11,892 nt of DNA, taken from contig CP070753.1 of the NCBI GenBank assembly GCA_020348765.1, forward strand, positions 2,280,580 to 2,292,471, in the 5' to 3' direction. The translations under genes were made by a program, and so were the position numbers. The first letter of the stretch is position 1. Each line of letters begins with the position of its first letter. This DNA is from Burkholderiales bacterium. GTDB taxonomy: Bacteria; Pseudomonadota; Gammaproteobacteria; Burkholderiales; Burkholderiaceae_E. Under the pieces are notes generated by a model. The model saw only the letters and a program-made list of their open reading frames with translations. It did not search any database and was not told where the DNA came from. This document shows positions 6,382 to 11,892 of the stretch, in pieces.

Positions 6382-7383
6382 ATGACGCTGATGTCAAGTT
6401 CCGTTCTGAAGGCGGCCGGTGCGGCAGCCGTCGCCGCGCTGATCGCGGCTCCGGCTGCGGCCCAGCAGACCTATAAGTGGGACATGCCGACGCCATACTC
6501 GGACAAGGAGTTCATGACCCAGAACGTGCACATGTTCGTGGCCGACCTCGCTCGCATCACCGGCGGTCGCATGAGCATCACGGTGCACAGCGGCAATTCG
6601 CTGATCAAGAACCCGGAGATCAAGCGCGCGGTGCAGCTGAAACAGGTGCCGATCGCCGAGCTCTTCATCTCGAACCTGAGCCGCGAGGACCCGGTGTTCG
6701 AGATCGACGCGATCCCGTTCTTCGCCGCCAACTACCCGGCCGCGCTGAAGCTGTACCAGGTCACCCGCCCGATCATGCAGGAGAAGCTCAACAAGCAGGG
6801 CCTGCAATTGCTGTACGCGGTGCCGTGGCCTTCGCAGGCGTTCTACACCAAGGAGCCGGTGAACTCGATCGCCGACCTCAAGGGCAAGAAGATGCGCGCC
6901 TACAACGAGCAGACTTCGCGCCTGGCCGAGCTGATGAACACGGTGCCGACCACGGTGCAGGCCACCGAGATCCCGCAGGCGTTCTCGACCGGCATCATCG
7001 ACGCGATGTTCACGTCCGCACAGACCGGCGTGACGTACAAGTCCTGGGACTTCACGAACTACGTCTACAACACGCAGGCCTGGGTGCCGAAGAACGTCGT
7101 GTTCATGAACAAGGAGGTGTACGACGGGCTGCCGGACGACATCAAGGCGGCGATCGCGCAAGCTGCGGCCACCGCCGAGGTCCGCGGCTGGATGTTGTCG
7201 ATCGAGTCCGACATCAAGAAGCCGCAGGAGCTCGCTGCGGCCGGCATGAAGGTCCAGAACATCGAGGGCAAGGTCGCCGAGGAGCTGAAGGCGATCGGCG
7301 AGAAGATGCTCGAGAACTGGCTGAAGAAGGCCGGCGACGAGGGCAAGGCGATCGTCGAGGCTTATCGGGCGATCAAGTACTGA
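6382..7383 (+). CDS. dctP: TRAP transporter periplasmic substrate-binding protein DctP
   Basis: A 333-residue secreted binding protein, normal length for the DctP family. A Sec signal peptide is clear: K10, a hydrophobic Ala-rich core (11-24) and a likely cut after A-A-A at residue 27, before QQTYKW. The mature protein has the TRAP hallmarks: a helix-strand fold, VNSIADLKGKKMRAYNEQTSR (150-170) with R162 at the conserved carboxylate-clamping arginine position, and EIPQAFSTGIIDAMFTS (176-192). It captures a small organic anion in the periplasm and passes it to DctQM. The ATG at 6382 is chosen because GGAG lies 6 bases upstream; in-frame ATGs at 6376 and 6358 are possible, and the longest extension from 6247 would spoil the signal peptide. 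Substrate is not determined; the family carries C4-dicarboxylates, keto acids and aromatic or amide-bearing acids. Confidence 0.93.
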   Translation: MTLMSSSVLKAAGAAAVAALIAAPAAAQQTYKWDMPTPYSDKEFMTQNVHMFVADLARITGGRMSITVHSGNSLIKNPEIKRAVQLKQVPIAELFISNLSREDPVFEIDAIPFFAANYPAALKLYQVTRPIMQEKLNKQGLQLLYAVPWPSQAFYTKEPVNSIADLKGKKMRAYNEQTSRLAELMNTVPTTVQATEIPQAFSTGIIDAMFTSAQTGVTYKSWDFTNYVYNTQAWVPKNVVFMNKEVYDGLPDDIKAAIAQAAATAEVRGWMLSIESDIKKPQELAAAGMKVQNIEGKVAEELKAIGEKMLENWLKKAGDEGKAIVEAYRAIKY

Positions 7384-7422
7384 GCCGCGTCGGCGATTCC
7401 GCAACCCCCCGCTACTCGTGAT

Positions 7423-7461
7423 CGGCGTGCGGGTCGCCTGCTGACGGCGACCGGCACGCCG
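7423..7461 (+). other. Strong intercistronic hairpin between dctP and dctQ
   Basis: CGGCGTGC (7423-7430) pairs with GCACGCCG (7454-7461) and GGTCGCC (7432-7438) pairs with GGCGACC (7446-7452). The two stems, 15 base pairs in total, are separated by one G-G mismatch (7431/7453) and closed by a 7-base loop. It lies 39 bases after the dctP stop. No U-tract follows directly (TTTT only at 7478-7481), so it is more likely an mRNA-stabilising or partly attenuating element than a full terminator. Confidence 0.72.
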
Positions 7462-7538
7462 CAGTCCAGTCCTTCCGTTTTGGCCGTCGGACCGCGCGGG
7501 GTGGTTTCGACGGCCGGGCATGCCAGGCCGAGGTGGCG

Positions 7539-8063
7539 ATGCGCGCGGTGCTGAACCGGCTCTACCAGGCGAGCGGACTGCTCGCCGCGCTGTGCATCGT
7601 GGCGATCGCCGCGATGATCGTGGTACAGATCCTCAGCCGCTTCCTCGGCGTGTACGTGCCCGCGACCGACGAATTCGCGGCCGCGCTGCTGGCGGCCTCG
7701 GCCTTCCTCGGGCTGGCCTACGCGCTCAGGAACGGCGCGCACATCCGGGTGCGGCTGCTGATCGCGCGCCTGCCCGGGAACCGGCGCCGTGCCGTCGAGC
7801 TGTTCTGCCTGGTCGTGGGCACCGCGCTCACCGGCGCGATGGCCTACTACATGGTGCTGGACAGCTACTACGCCTGGAAGCTCAACGACTACACCGGCGT
7901 CTCGATCCCGATCCCGAAGTGGACGCTGCTGGCGCCGATGGCGCTCGGCGCCGTGGTGCTGCTGATCGCGTTCGCCGACGACCTGGTCTGCGCGCTGCGC
8001 GGCGGCCAGGCCAGCTACATGCCGTTCGAAGAGGCCGAGGACCGGATCGGCCATCACGAATAG
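7539..8063 (+). CDS. dctQ: TRAP transporter small permease DctQ
   Basis: A 174-residue inner-membrane protein with four predicted hydrophobic helices (about 11-31, 46-64, 86-107 and 128-148), the standard DctQ topology. The family motif is present: a P-A-T-D44-E45-F segment before helix 2, and LGLAYALRNGAHIRV (57-71) with the conserved histidine H68. DctQ pairs with the large permease DctM to form the sodium-driven membrane unit. The ATG at 7539 is chosen because GAGG lies five bases upstream; a GTG two codons earlier (7533) is equally in frame. The 155-base gap from dctP is long for a TRAP operon and holds a strong hairpin. The C-terminal tail is acidic and ends ten bases before the dctM start. 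Confidence 0.9.
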   Translation: MRAVLNRLYQASGLLAALCIVAIAAMIVVQILSRFLGVYVPATDEFAAALLAASAFLGLAYALRNGAHIRVRLLIARLPGNRRRAVELFCLVVGTALTGAMAYYMVLDSYYAWKLNDYTGVSIPIPKWTLLAPMALGAVVLLIAFADDLVCALRGGQASYMPFEEAEDRIGHHE

Positions 8064-8072
8064 GCGCTGGTC

Positions 8073-9377
8073 ATGGATCCGGTCACCGTCGGCATCGCGC
8101 TCGCGATCATCCTCCTGATCGCGCTGGCGATCGGCATCTGGGTCGCACTCGCACTGCTGATCGTGGGCGGCGTGGCAATGTTGGCGTTCACCAACACGCC
8201 GGTCGGCCTGATCATGGCCGGAAAGCTCGCCGAGATGCACTCGTCGTTCGCGCTGACGGCGCTGCCGCTGTTCATCTGGATGGGCGAGATCCTGTTCCGC
8301 ACGAAGCTGTCGGCCAACATGTTCAGCGGGCTCGCGCCCTGGCTGGGGCGGCTGCCGGGGCGGCTGGTGCACACCAACGTGCTCGGCTGCGGCATCTTCG
8401 CAGCCGTGTCCGGCTCGTCGACCGCAACCTGCGTGACCATCGGGCGCATGAGCCTGCCGGAGCTGAAGCGACGCGGCTACGACGAGCTGCTGACGATCGG
8501 AAGCCTGACCAGCTCGGGGGCGCTGGGGCTGATGATCCCGCCCTCGATCATCATGATCGTGTACGGCGTCGCGGCCGATGTCTCGATCGCGCGCCTGTTC
8601 ATCGCCGGCGTGCTGCCCGGGCTGCTGATGATGGGGCTGTTCATGGGCTACATCATGGCCCACGGGCTGATCTGGCCGGAGCGCACGCCGCCCAGCGACA
8701 TCCGCATGAACTTCGTGGAGAAGGTGCGCAACTCGGGCCAGCTGATCCCGGTCGTGCTGCTGATCGTCGGCGTGATCGGATCGATCTACGGCGGCGTCGC
8801 GACCGCGACCGAAGCCGCCGCGGTCGGCGTGGTCGGCGCACTGGTCCTGGCGGCGGTCACCGGCACGCTGTCGATGCGCAGCTTCAAGGAGAGCCTGCTC
8901 GCGGCAACCAAGACCAATTGCATGATCTGTTTCATCCTGGCCGCGTCGACGTTCCTGTCGACCGCGATGGGTTTCACCGGCATCCCGCGGCTGCTGGCCG
9001 AGGGCGTGGGTACGATGGGGCTGTCGCCGACCGCGCTGCTGATCGCGAAGATGCTGCTGTTCATCGCGCTGGGCTGCTTCCTGGACGGGATCTCGGTGAT
9101 CGTGCTGACCACCTCGGTCATCATGCCGCTGGTCAGCGCGGCGGGCATCGACCAGATCTGGTTCGGGATCTACCTGGTGGTCGTGGTCGAGATGTCGGTG
9201 ATCACGCCGCCGGTCGGTTTCAACCTGTTCGTGATGCAGGGCCTGACCGGGCGCGACATCTTCTACATCGCGCGCGGCGCGCTGCCGTTCTTCCTGCTGA
9301 TGGTCGTCACGGTGCTGCTCCTGATCGCGTTCCCCGAGATCGCGACCTTCCTGCCGGCACAGATGTACAGCCGCTAG
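8073..9377 (+). CDS. dctM: TRAP transporter large permease DctM
   Basis: A 434-residue polytopic membrane protein of typical DctM length. Family signatures in order: the TALPLFIWMGEILF helix (62-75), GCGIFAAVSGSSTATC (105-120), the LGLMIPPSIIMIVYG segment (141-155), a second repeat with a TATEAAAVGVVGAL motif, LDGISVIVLTTSVIMP, and VITPPVGFNLFVMQG near the end. The two half-repeats carry the substrate and sodium sites of this elevator-type transporter. The ATG at 8073 has only a weak ribosome site (AGG overlapping the dctQ stop codon), so translation is probably coupled to dctQ. The gene converges on the ferritin-like gene with 12 bases between the stop codons. Confidence 0.94.
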   Translation: MDPVTVGIALAIILLIALAIGIWVALALLIVGGVAMLAFTNTPVGLIMAGKLAEMHSSFALTALPLFIWMGEILFRTKLSANMFSGLAPWLGRLPGRLVHTNVLGCGIFAAVSGSSTATCVTIGRMSLPELKRRGYDELLTIGSLTSSGALGLMIPPSIIMIVYGVAADVSIARLFIAGVLPGLLMMGLFMGYIMAHGLIWPERTPPSDIRMNFVEKVRNSGQLIPVVLLIVGVIGSIYGGVATATEAAAVGVVGALVLAAVTGTLSMRSFKESLLAATKTNCMICFILAASTFLSTAMGFTGIPRLLAEGVGTMGLSPTALLIAKMLLFIALGCFLDGISVIVLTTSVIMPLVSAAGIDQIWFGIYLVVVVEMSVITPPVGFNLFVMQGLTGRDIFYIARGALPFFLLMVVTVLLLIAFPEIATFLPAQMYSR

Positions 9378-9390
9378 CGCGCTCCGCGCT
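9376..9390. other. Small hairpin at the convergent dctM / ferritin-like gene end
   Basis: AGCGCG (9376-9381) pairs with CGCGCT (9385-9390) around a 3-base loop. The stem overlaps the end of the dctM stop codon and touches the stop of the opposing gene. No U-tract is present on either side. It may help separate the two convergent transcripts, but the evidence is only the symmetry. Confidence 0.3.
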
Positions 9391-10262
9391 CAGCCGAAAT
9401 CGCGGGCCCCGAAGCGGATGCCGAACGGCGCCAGCCGCGCGCGTGCCGCTTCGACGCTGTCCCCGAGCACGACCACCGCAGCGTCACGACCGAGCACGCC
9501 CAGACCGGCGCCGGCAGCGCGCGCCGCTTGCTCGGCGATCGGGCCGCGCGCGATCTGCGGCACGGTCAGGCCTGCCGCTTCGTCGGCGAGCAGTCGATCG
9601 ATTCGTTCGCCGGCGGCCGCGATCGCGGACGCCTCGATGCGCCCGCTGCGCGCCTGCAGGTACAGCCAGCCGAATTCGGCATGCCGGCGCTTGTCCGCCG
9701 CAAGCCGCGCGAGCACCGCGCGCGCCACGGGCTCGGTGGCCGCATGCTCGAGTGCCGCTTCGAGCTGGGCCAGCTCGATCGAAAGGCGCAGCGCCACGTC
9801 TGCAGCCAGGTAGGCCTCGAGCGGAAGGTCCGCATCGAGCGCACTGACGTAGCCGGCGCGCTCGAACAGCTTCGCGTACGCCGGATCCTCGGGCGCGGCC
9901 AGGTACTCGCCCAGCAGCCGTGCGTACCGCAGCGCCGCATCCACGTGCCGGGCTTCCTCGGTGCCGCGTACCGACAGGAAGTACTTGGGGTCGGCCTCGC
10001 GCCGCTGCTCGAGGCAGAAGCGAACCAGCAGCGCCGGCGTCGCGGTCAGGTGACCGTAGCCGAGCCAGACCCGGTGGCTCCAGATGACCGCCGCGCTCGC
10101 GCGGGCCGCAGCGCTCGCCGAGCCGGGCGCGAAGTGGCTCCAGTCGATGTCCCGCGCCGGGTTCCAGTGCGCGGCCTTGGCCTCGTTGTACAGCGCCCAG
10201 ATGCCGTCGATGCTCGGCGTCAGGTCGAGCGGGAAACGGCGTTCGAGCAGCTGGCGGACCAT
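9390..10262 (-). CDS. Ferritin-like superfamily protein with degenerate diiron site
   Basis: A 290-residue, mostly helical, Ala-rich protein that aligns with its upstream neighbour (10279-11199) over much of its length: RRFPLDL near the N-terminus, the N-P-A-R-D-I-D-W motif, Y-G-x-x-x-x-x-P-A-L-L-V-R-F (69-82), TEEARH (101-106), PVA-R (178-181), and H-A-E-F-G-W-L (194-200). It is clearly a paralogue. In the neighbour the ferritin-like diiron ligand positions are Glu, E-x-x-H, Glu and E-x-x-H. Here the first Glu is G68, the helix-3 Glu position is S161/I162, and the last E-x-x-H is K191-R-R-H; only E103-A-R-H106 is kept. A normal diiron centre is therefore unlikely, and a structural or regulatory partner role is possible. 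The ATG at 10262 is 16 bases after the upstream stop. Confidence 0.8.
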   Translation of the reverse strand: MVRQLLERRFPLDLTPSIDGIWALYNEAKAAHWNPARDIDWSHFAPGSASAAARASAAVIWSHRVWLGYGHLTATPALLVRFCLEQRREADPKYFLSVRGTEEARHVDAALRYARLLGEYLAAPEDPAYAKLFERAGYVSALDADLPLEAYLAADVALRLSIELAQLEAALEHAATEPVARAVLARLAADKRRHAEFGWLYLQARSGRIEASAIAAAGERIDRLLADEAAGLTVPQIARGPIAEQAARAAGAGLGVLGRDAAVVVLGDSVEAARARLAPFGIRFGARDFG

Positions 10263-10278
10263 GGTCGCGACCCCGCCC

Positions 10279-11199
10279 TCAGAACGCGCCCAGGCGCGGA
10301 TGCCGGAACTGCGGCAGCTCGATGCCGAGCGGCCGGAACCGTTCGCGAACCCGCTGCACGCAGGCCACGAACACCGGCGCTTCGACTTCCTCGACGGTAG
10401 CACCGAGCCCGGCCTCGAAGGTCAGCCGGTCGATCTCGTTCTCGCGCCGGGTCGCCTCGCTGTCGGGCGCGAGCCAGGGCACCCGGTAGCCGGTGAGCTC
10501 GACCTGCTCGGTGGTCGCGATCGCCGCCCGCTCGACACGCTTGATCTCGTCGGCCGACATGTGCGGCACGCGCGACTCGAGCCAGTACCAGCCGAACGCG
10601 CAATGCCGCACCTCGTCGCGCATGATCAGCTTCAGCACCCGGTTGGCGACCGGGTGCGTCGTCGTCTCGACCATCAGGCGGAACCAGTCGAACGCGTATT
10701 CCTCCAGGCAGCACACCAGTGCTCCCATGATGGCCTCGACCGAGGTGTCCGGGTCCAGGGCCATGCTCCGCACGCCGTGGGTGGAAACCGCAGTCTCGAA
10801 TTCCTGGATCTCCGGCTGCTCGATCCAGCCGCCGAGCTTCTCGGCCATCAGCACGCAGGCCTCGGCATGCCGCGCCTCTTCCTGGCTGCGGATCGCGAAA
10901 TACTGCAGCACCTCGGGCGGCAGCCGGTCACGGTAGAAGCGAACGATCAGCGCCGGGCTCTCCGAGACCGCACCGTACTCGCCCCAGCCGCGACGCGACC
11001 ACCACAGCCGCGCCGCCTCACGATTGGCCTCGGGGATCTCCTCGGGCCTCAGCGCGTCCCAGTCGACGTCGGTGCGCGGATCCCACTGGCTGCGGTTGGA
11101 GGCCGCGTACAGTTCGTGGATCCGTGGCGCGCGCATGCTCATGTCCAGCGGGAAGCGATGTTCGGGCTCGTCGAGGATCGTCGTGTTGCCGGCGGTCAT
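10279..11199 (-). CDS. Ferritin-like diiron protein, candidate oxygenase or oxidase
   Basis: A 306-residue helical protein with the spacing of a ferritin-like four-helix diiron site: E74 in GWGEYG, E108-A-R-H111 in QEEARH, E166/E167 in CCLEEYAFDW, and E196-V-R-H199 in RDEVRH. This Glu, E-x-x-H, Glu, E-x-x-H set is the signature shared by ribonucleotide reductase R2-like, bacterial monooxygenase and related oxidase families, so it may use oxygen on a small substrate. I do not recognise a characterised subfamily. The ATG at 11199 has a strong AAGGGGGG ribosome site. It follows the SDR gene by 119 bases and precedes its degenerate paralogue by 16, suggesting the two ferritin-like proteins are made together. 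Substrate and enzyme activity are unknown. Confidence 0.8.
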   Translation of the reverse strand: MTAGNTTILDEPEHRFPLDMSMRAPRIHELYAASNRSQWDPRTDVDWDALRPEEIPEANREAARLWWSRRGWGEYGAVSESPALIVRFYRDRLPPEVLQYFAIRSQEEARHAEACVLMAEKLGGWIEQPEIQEFETAVSTHGVRSMALDPDTSVEAIMGALVCCLEEYAFDWFRLMVETTTHPVANRVLKLIMRDEVRHCAFGWYWLESRVPHMSADEIKRVERAAIATTEQVELTGYRVPWLAPDSEATRRENEIDRLTFEAGLGATVEEVEAPVFVACVQRVRERFRPLGIELPQFRHPRLGAF

Positions 11200-11231
11200 T
11201 CCACCCCCCTTCGGTGCGCGCGAAAACGTGC

Positions 11232-11261
11232 AGACTAAGGCCTGTGCCGGCCGGCTGCCAA
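11232..11261 (-). promoter_or_regulatory. Weak candidate promoter for the ferritin-like pair
   Basis: On the minus strand TTGGCA (11261-11256), an 18-base spacer and TAGTCT (11237-11232) resemble a sigma70 promoter: the -35 is good, while the -10 keeps only the T, A and final T. It lies 33 bases before the start codon at 11199. The rest of the 11200-11319 spacer consists of GC-rich degenerate words and a small GGCAC/GTGCC stem (11281-11298). Confidence 0.28.
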
Positions 11262-11319
11262 GGGCGGGGTACGGAGCCCGGGCACGGAACCAGGTGCCGA
11301 ACCGAGTGCGGGGCCGGGT

Positions 11320-11892
11320 TCAGGGCCGCGTTCGGGCCGGCATGAACCAGTCCGGATGCGCCGCGACCCAGCGCGCGTAGTCGGCGGCGGCCTGCCCGAC
11401 GTCGATGCGCTCGCCGGGCAGCAACTCGGTCAGCATGCGCTCCGCGGCCAGCGGCTGGCGCTCGCGGGTCAGGTCGTCGTTGAGCACGATGTTGCTCTGC
11501 TCGGGCCGATCGACATGGGCCCAGTCCAATGCGCCGCGCACGCGCTCGAGCGCCTCGCACAACAGCGCCGGGTGCCACAGCCGACCGGGAGCGACGTTGT
11601 AGACGCGGTGCTCGAGCGCCGGTCGATCCAGCAGCGCGACCAGCGCCCGGGCCACGGTGGCCGCATGCACCCAGTCGCGTTGTCCGGCGCGCAGCAGCCG
11701 TACCGGCTCGCCACGCACCGCGGCACCGGCGATCTGCCACAGCGGGCTCAGCGTGTCCCGCAAGCCCGTGTCCCGTTCCCACGGACCGTACACGGCGGTG
11801 ATGCGGGCAAGCGCCACGCGCAGGCCGTGCAACGCCTCGAAGCGCTGGCCGATGCCCTCGATCGCGAGCTTGCCGACCCCGTACAGCGTCGC
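11320..11892 (-). CDS. NAD-dependent epimerase/dehydratase (extended SDR), C-terminal part
   Basis: The frame is open through the right edge; 190 codons are visible and the N-terminal NAD-binding glycine motif lies outside the window. The fourth visible codon begins the active-site motif Y-G-V-G-K, matching the SDR Y-x-x-x-K pair. It is followed by the LARITAVYGPWERDTG segment, which corresponds to the extended-SDR R-x-x-x-V-Y-G-P motif, and by the QRDWVHAATVARALVALLD segment, the usual D-W-V-x-x-x-D-V-A-x-A region. Extended SDRs act on nucleotide sugars or related alcohols and ketones; which reaction applies here cannot be told from this part. A TTG at 11832 could be mistaken for the start, but the conserved Tyr-Lys motif lies upstream of it in frame. 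It is upstream of, and co-directional with, the ferritin-like pair. Confidence 0.85.
   Translation of the reverse strand, partial: ATLYGVGKLAIEGIGQRFEALHGLRVALARITAVYGPWERDTGLRDTLSPLWQIAGAAVRGEPVRLLRAGQRDWVHAATVARALVALLDRPALEHRVYNVAPGRLWHPALLCEALERVRGALDWAHVDRPEQSNIVLNDDLTRERQPLAAERMLTELLPGERIDVGQAAADYARWVAAHPDWFMPARTRP

Noticed and set aside
7423..7481. Intrinsic terminator after dctP
   Set aside because: The stem is strong, but the only T-run is four bases long and starts 16 bases beyond it; dctQM clearly belong to the same transport system.
6394..8663. Long minus-strand frames opposite dctP, dctQ and dctM
   Set aside because: Antisense shadows rich in His, Arg, Gln and Asp; the plus-strand genes are certain.
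7520..9847. Very long plus-strand open frame of 775 codons
   Set aside because: It covers dctQ, dctM and part of the opposite-strand ferritin-like gene in another frame. Its product is an Arg/Gly/Ala/Asp-rich string typical of off-frame high-GC DNA, whereas the overlapped frames have clear family motifs.
11320..11832. Complete small protein starting at TTG 11832
   Set aside because: The frame stays open to the window edge and the SDR Y-x-x-x-K motif lies upstream of that codon, so this is the tail of a larger gene.

Overview
The window is a very GC-rich stretch with tightly packed genes, short operon spacers and a three-gene TRAP transporter. It looks like the chromosome of an environmental Gram-negative proteobacterium, most likely a betaproteobacterium of the Burkholderiales type. 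That placement is inferred from base composition, gene families and a periplasmic TRAP binding protein with a Sec signal peptide; no marker gene is present. No tRNA, rRNA, insertion sequence, integrase or CRISPR array was seen.

Layout from left to right: (1) 147-1495, plus strand: a complete TPP riboswitch directly followed by a CytX-type NCS1 transporter, a thiamine-pyrimidine uptake unit whose Shine-Dalgarno appears to lie inside the aptamer. (2) 1520-6082, minus strand: five genes reading toward the left, in transcription order an isochorismatase-family cysteine hydrolase, a polysaccharide-deacetylase/PuuE-like hydrolase, a 114-residue unknown protein starting at TTG, a SAM-dependent methyltransferase with a long N-terminal region, and an MFS exporter-like protein. 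(3) 6083-6381: a 299-base divergent control region with a good sigma70-like promoter for the TRAP operon, an overlapping inverted repeat and a perfect 16-base palindrome. (4) 6382-9377, plus strand: dctP, dctQ and dctM of a TRAP transporter, with a strong hairpin in the dctP-dctQ gap. (5) 9390-11892, minus strand: two tandem ferritin-like paralogues downstream of the 3' part of an extended-SDR NAD-dependent epimerase/dehydratase that runs off the right edge.

Working together (inference): the TRAP system and the divergent hydrolase cluster share a control region and may form an uptake-and-degradation module for a small organic acid or amide. The cysteine hydrolase resembles N-carbamoylsarcosine amidase-type enzymes, and the deacetylase fold is shared with PuuE allantoinase, so a C-N bond substrate is a reasonable guess. 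The substrate is not determined by the sequence.

The most unusual items are the ferritin-like pair, in which the upstream copy has a full set of diiron ligand residues and the downstream copy has lost three of the four carboxylate positions; the riboswitch whose conserved AGGGA appears to serve as the Shine-Dalgarno of cytX; and the uncharacterised hydrolase / small protein / methyltransferase / MFS cluster opposite the TRAP operon.
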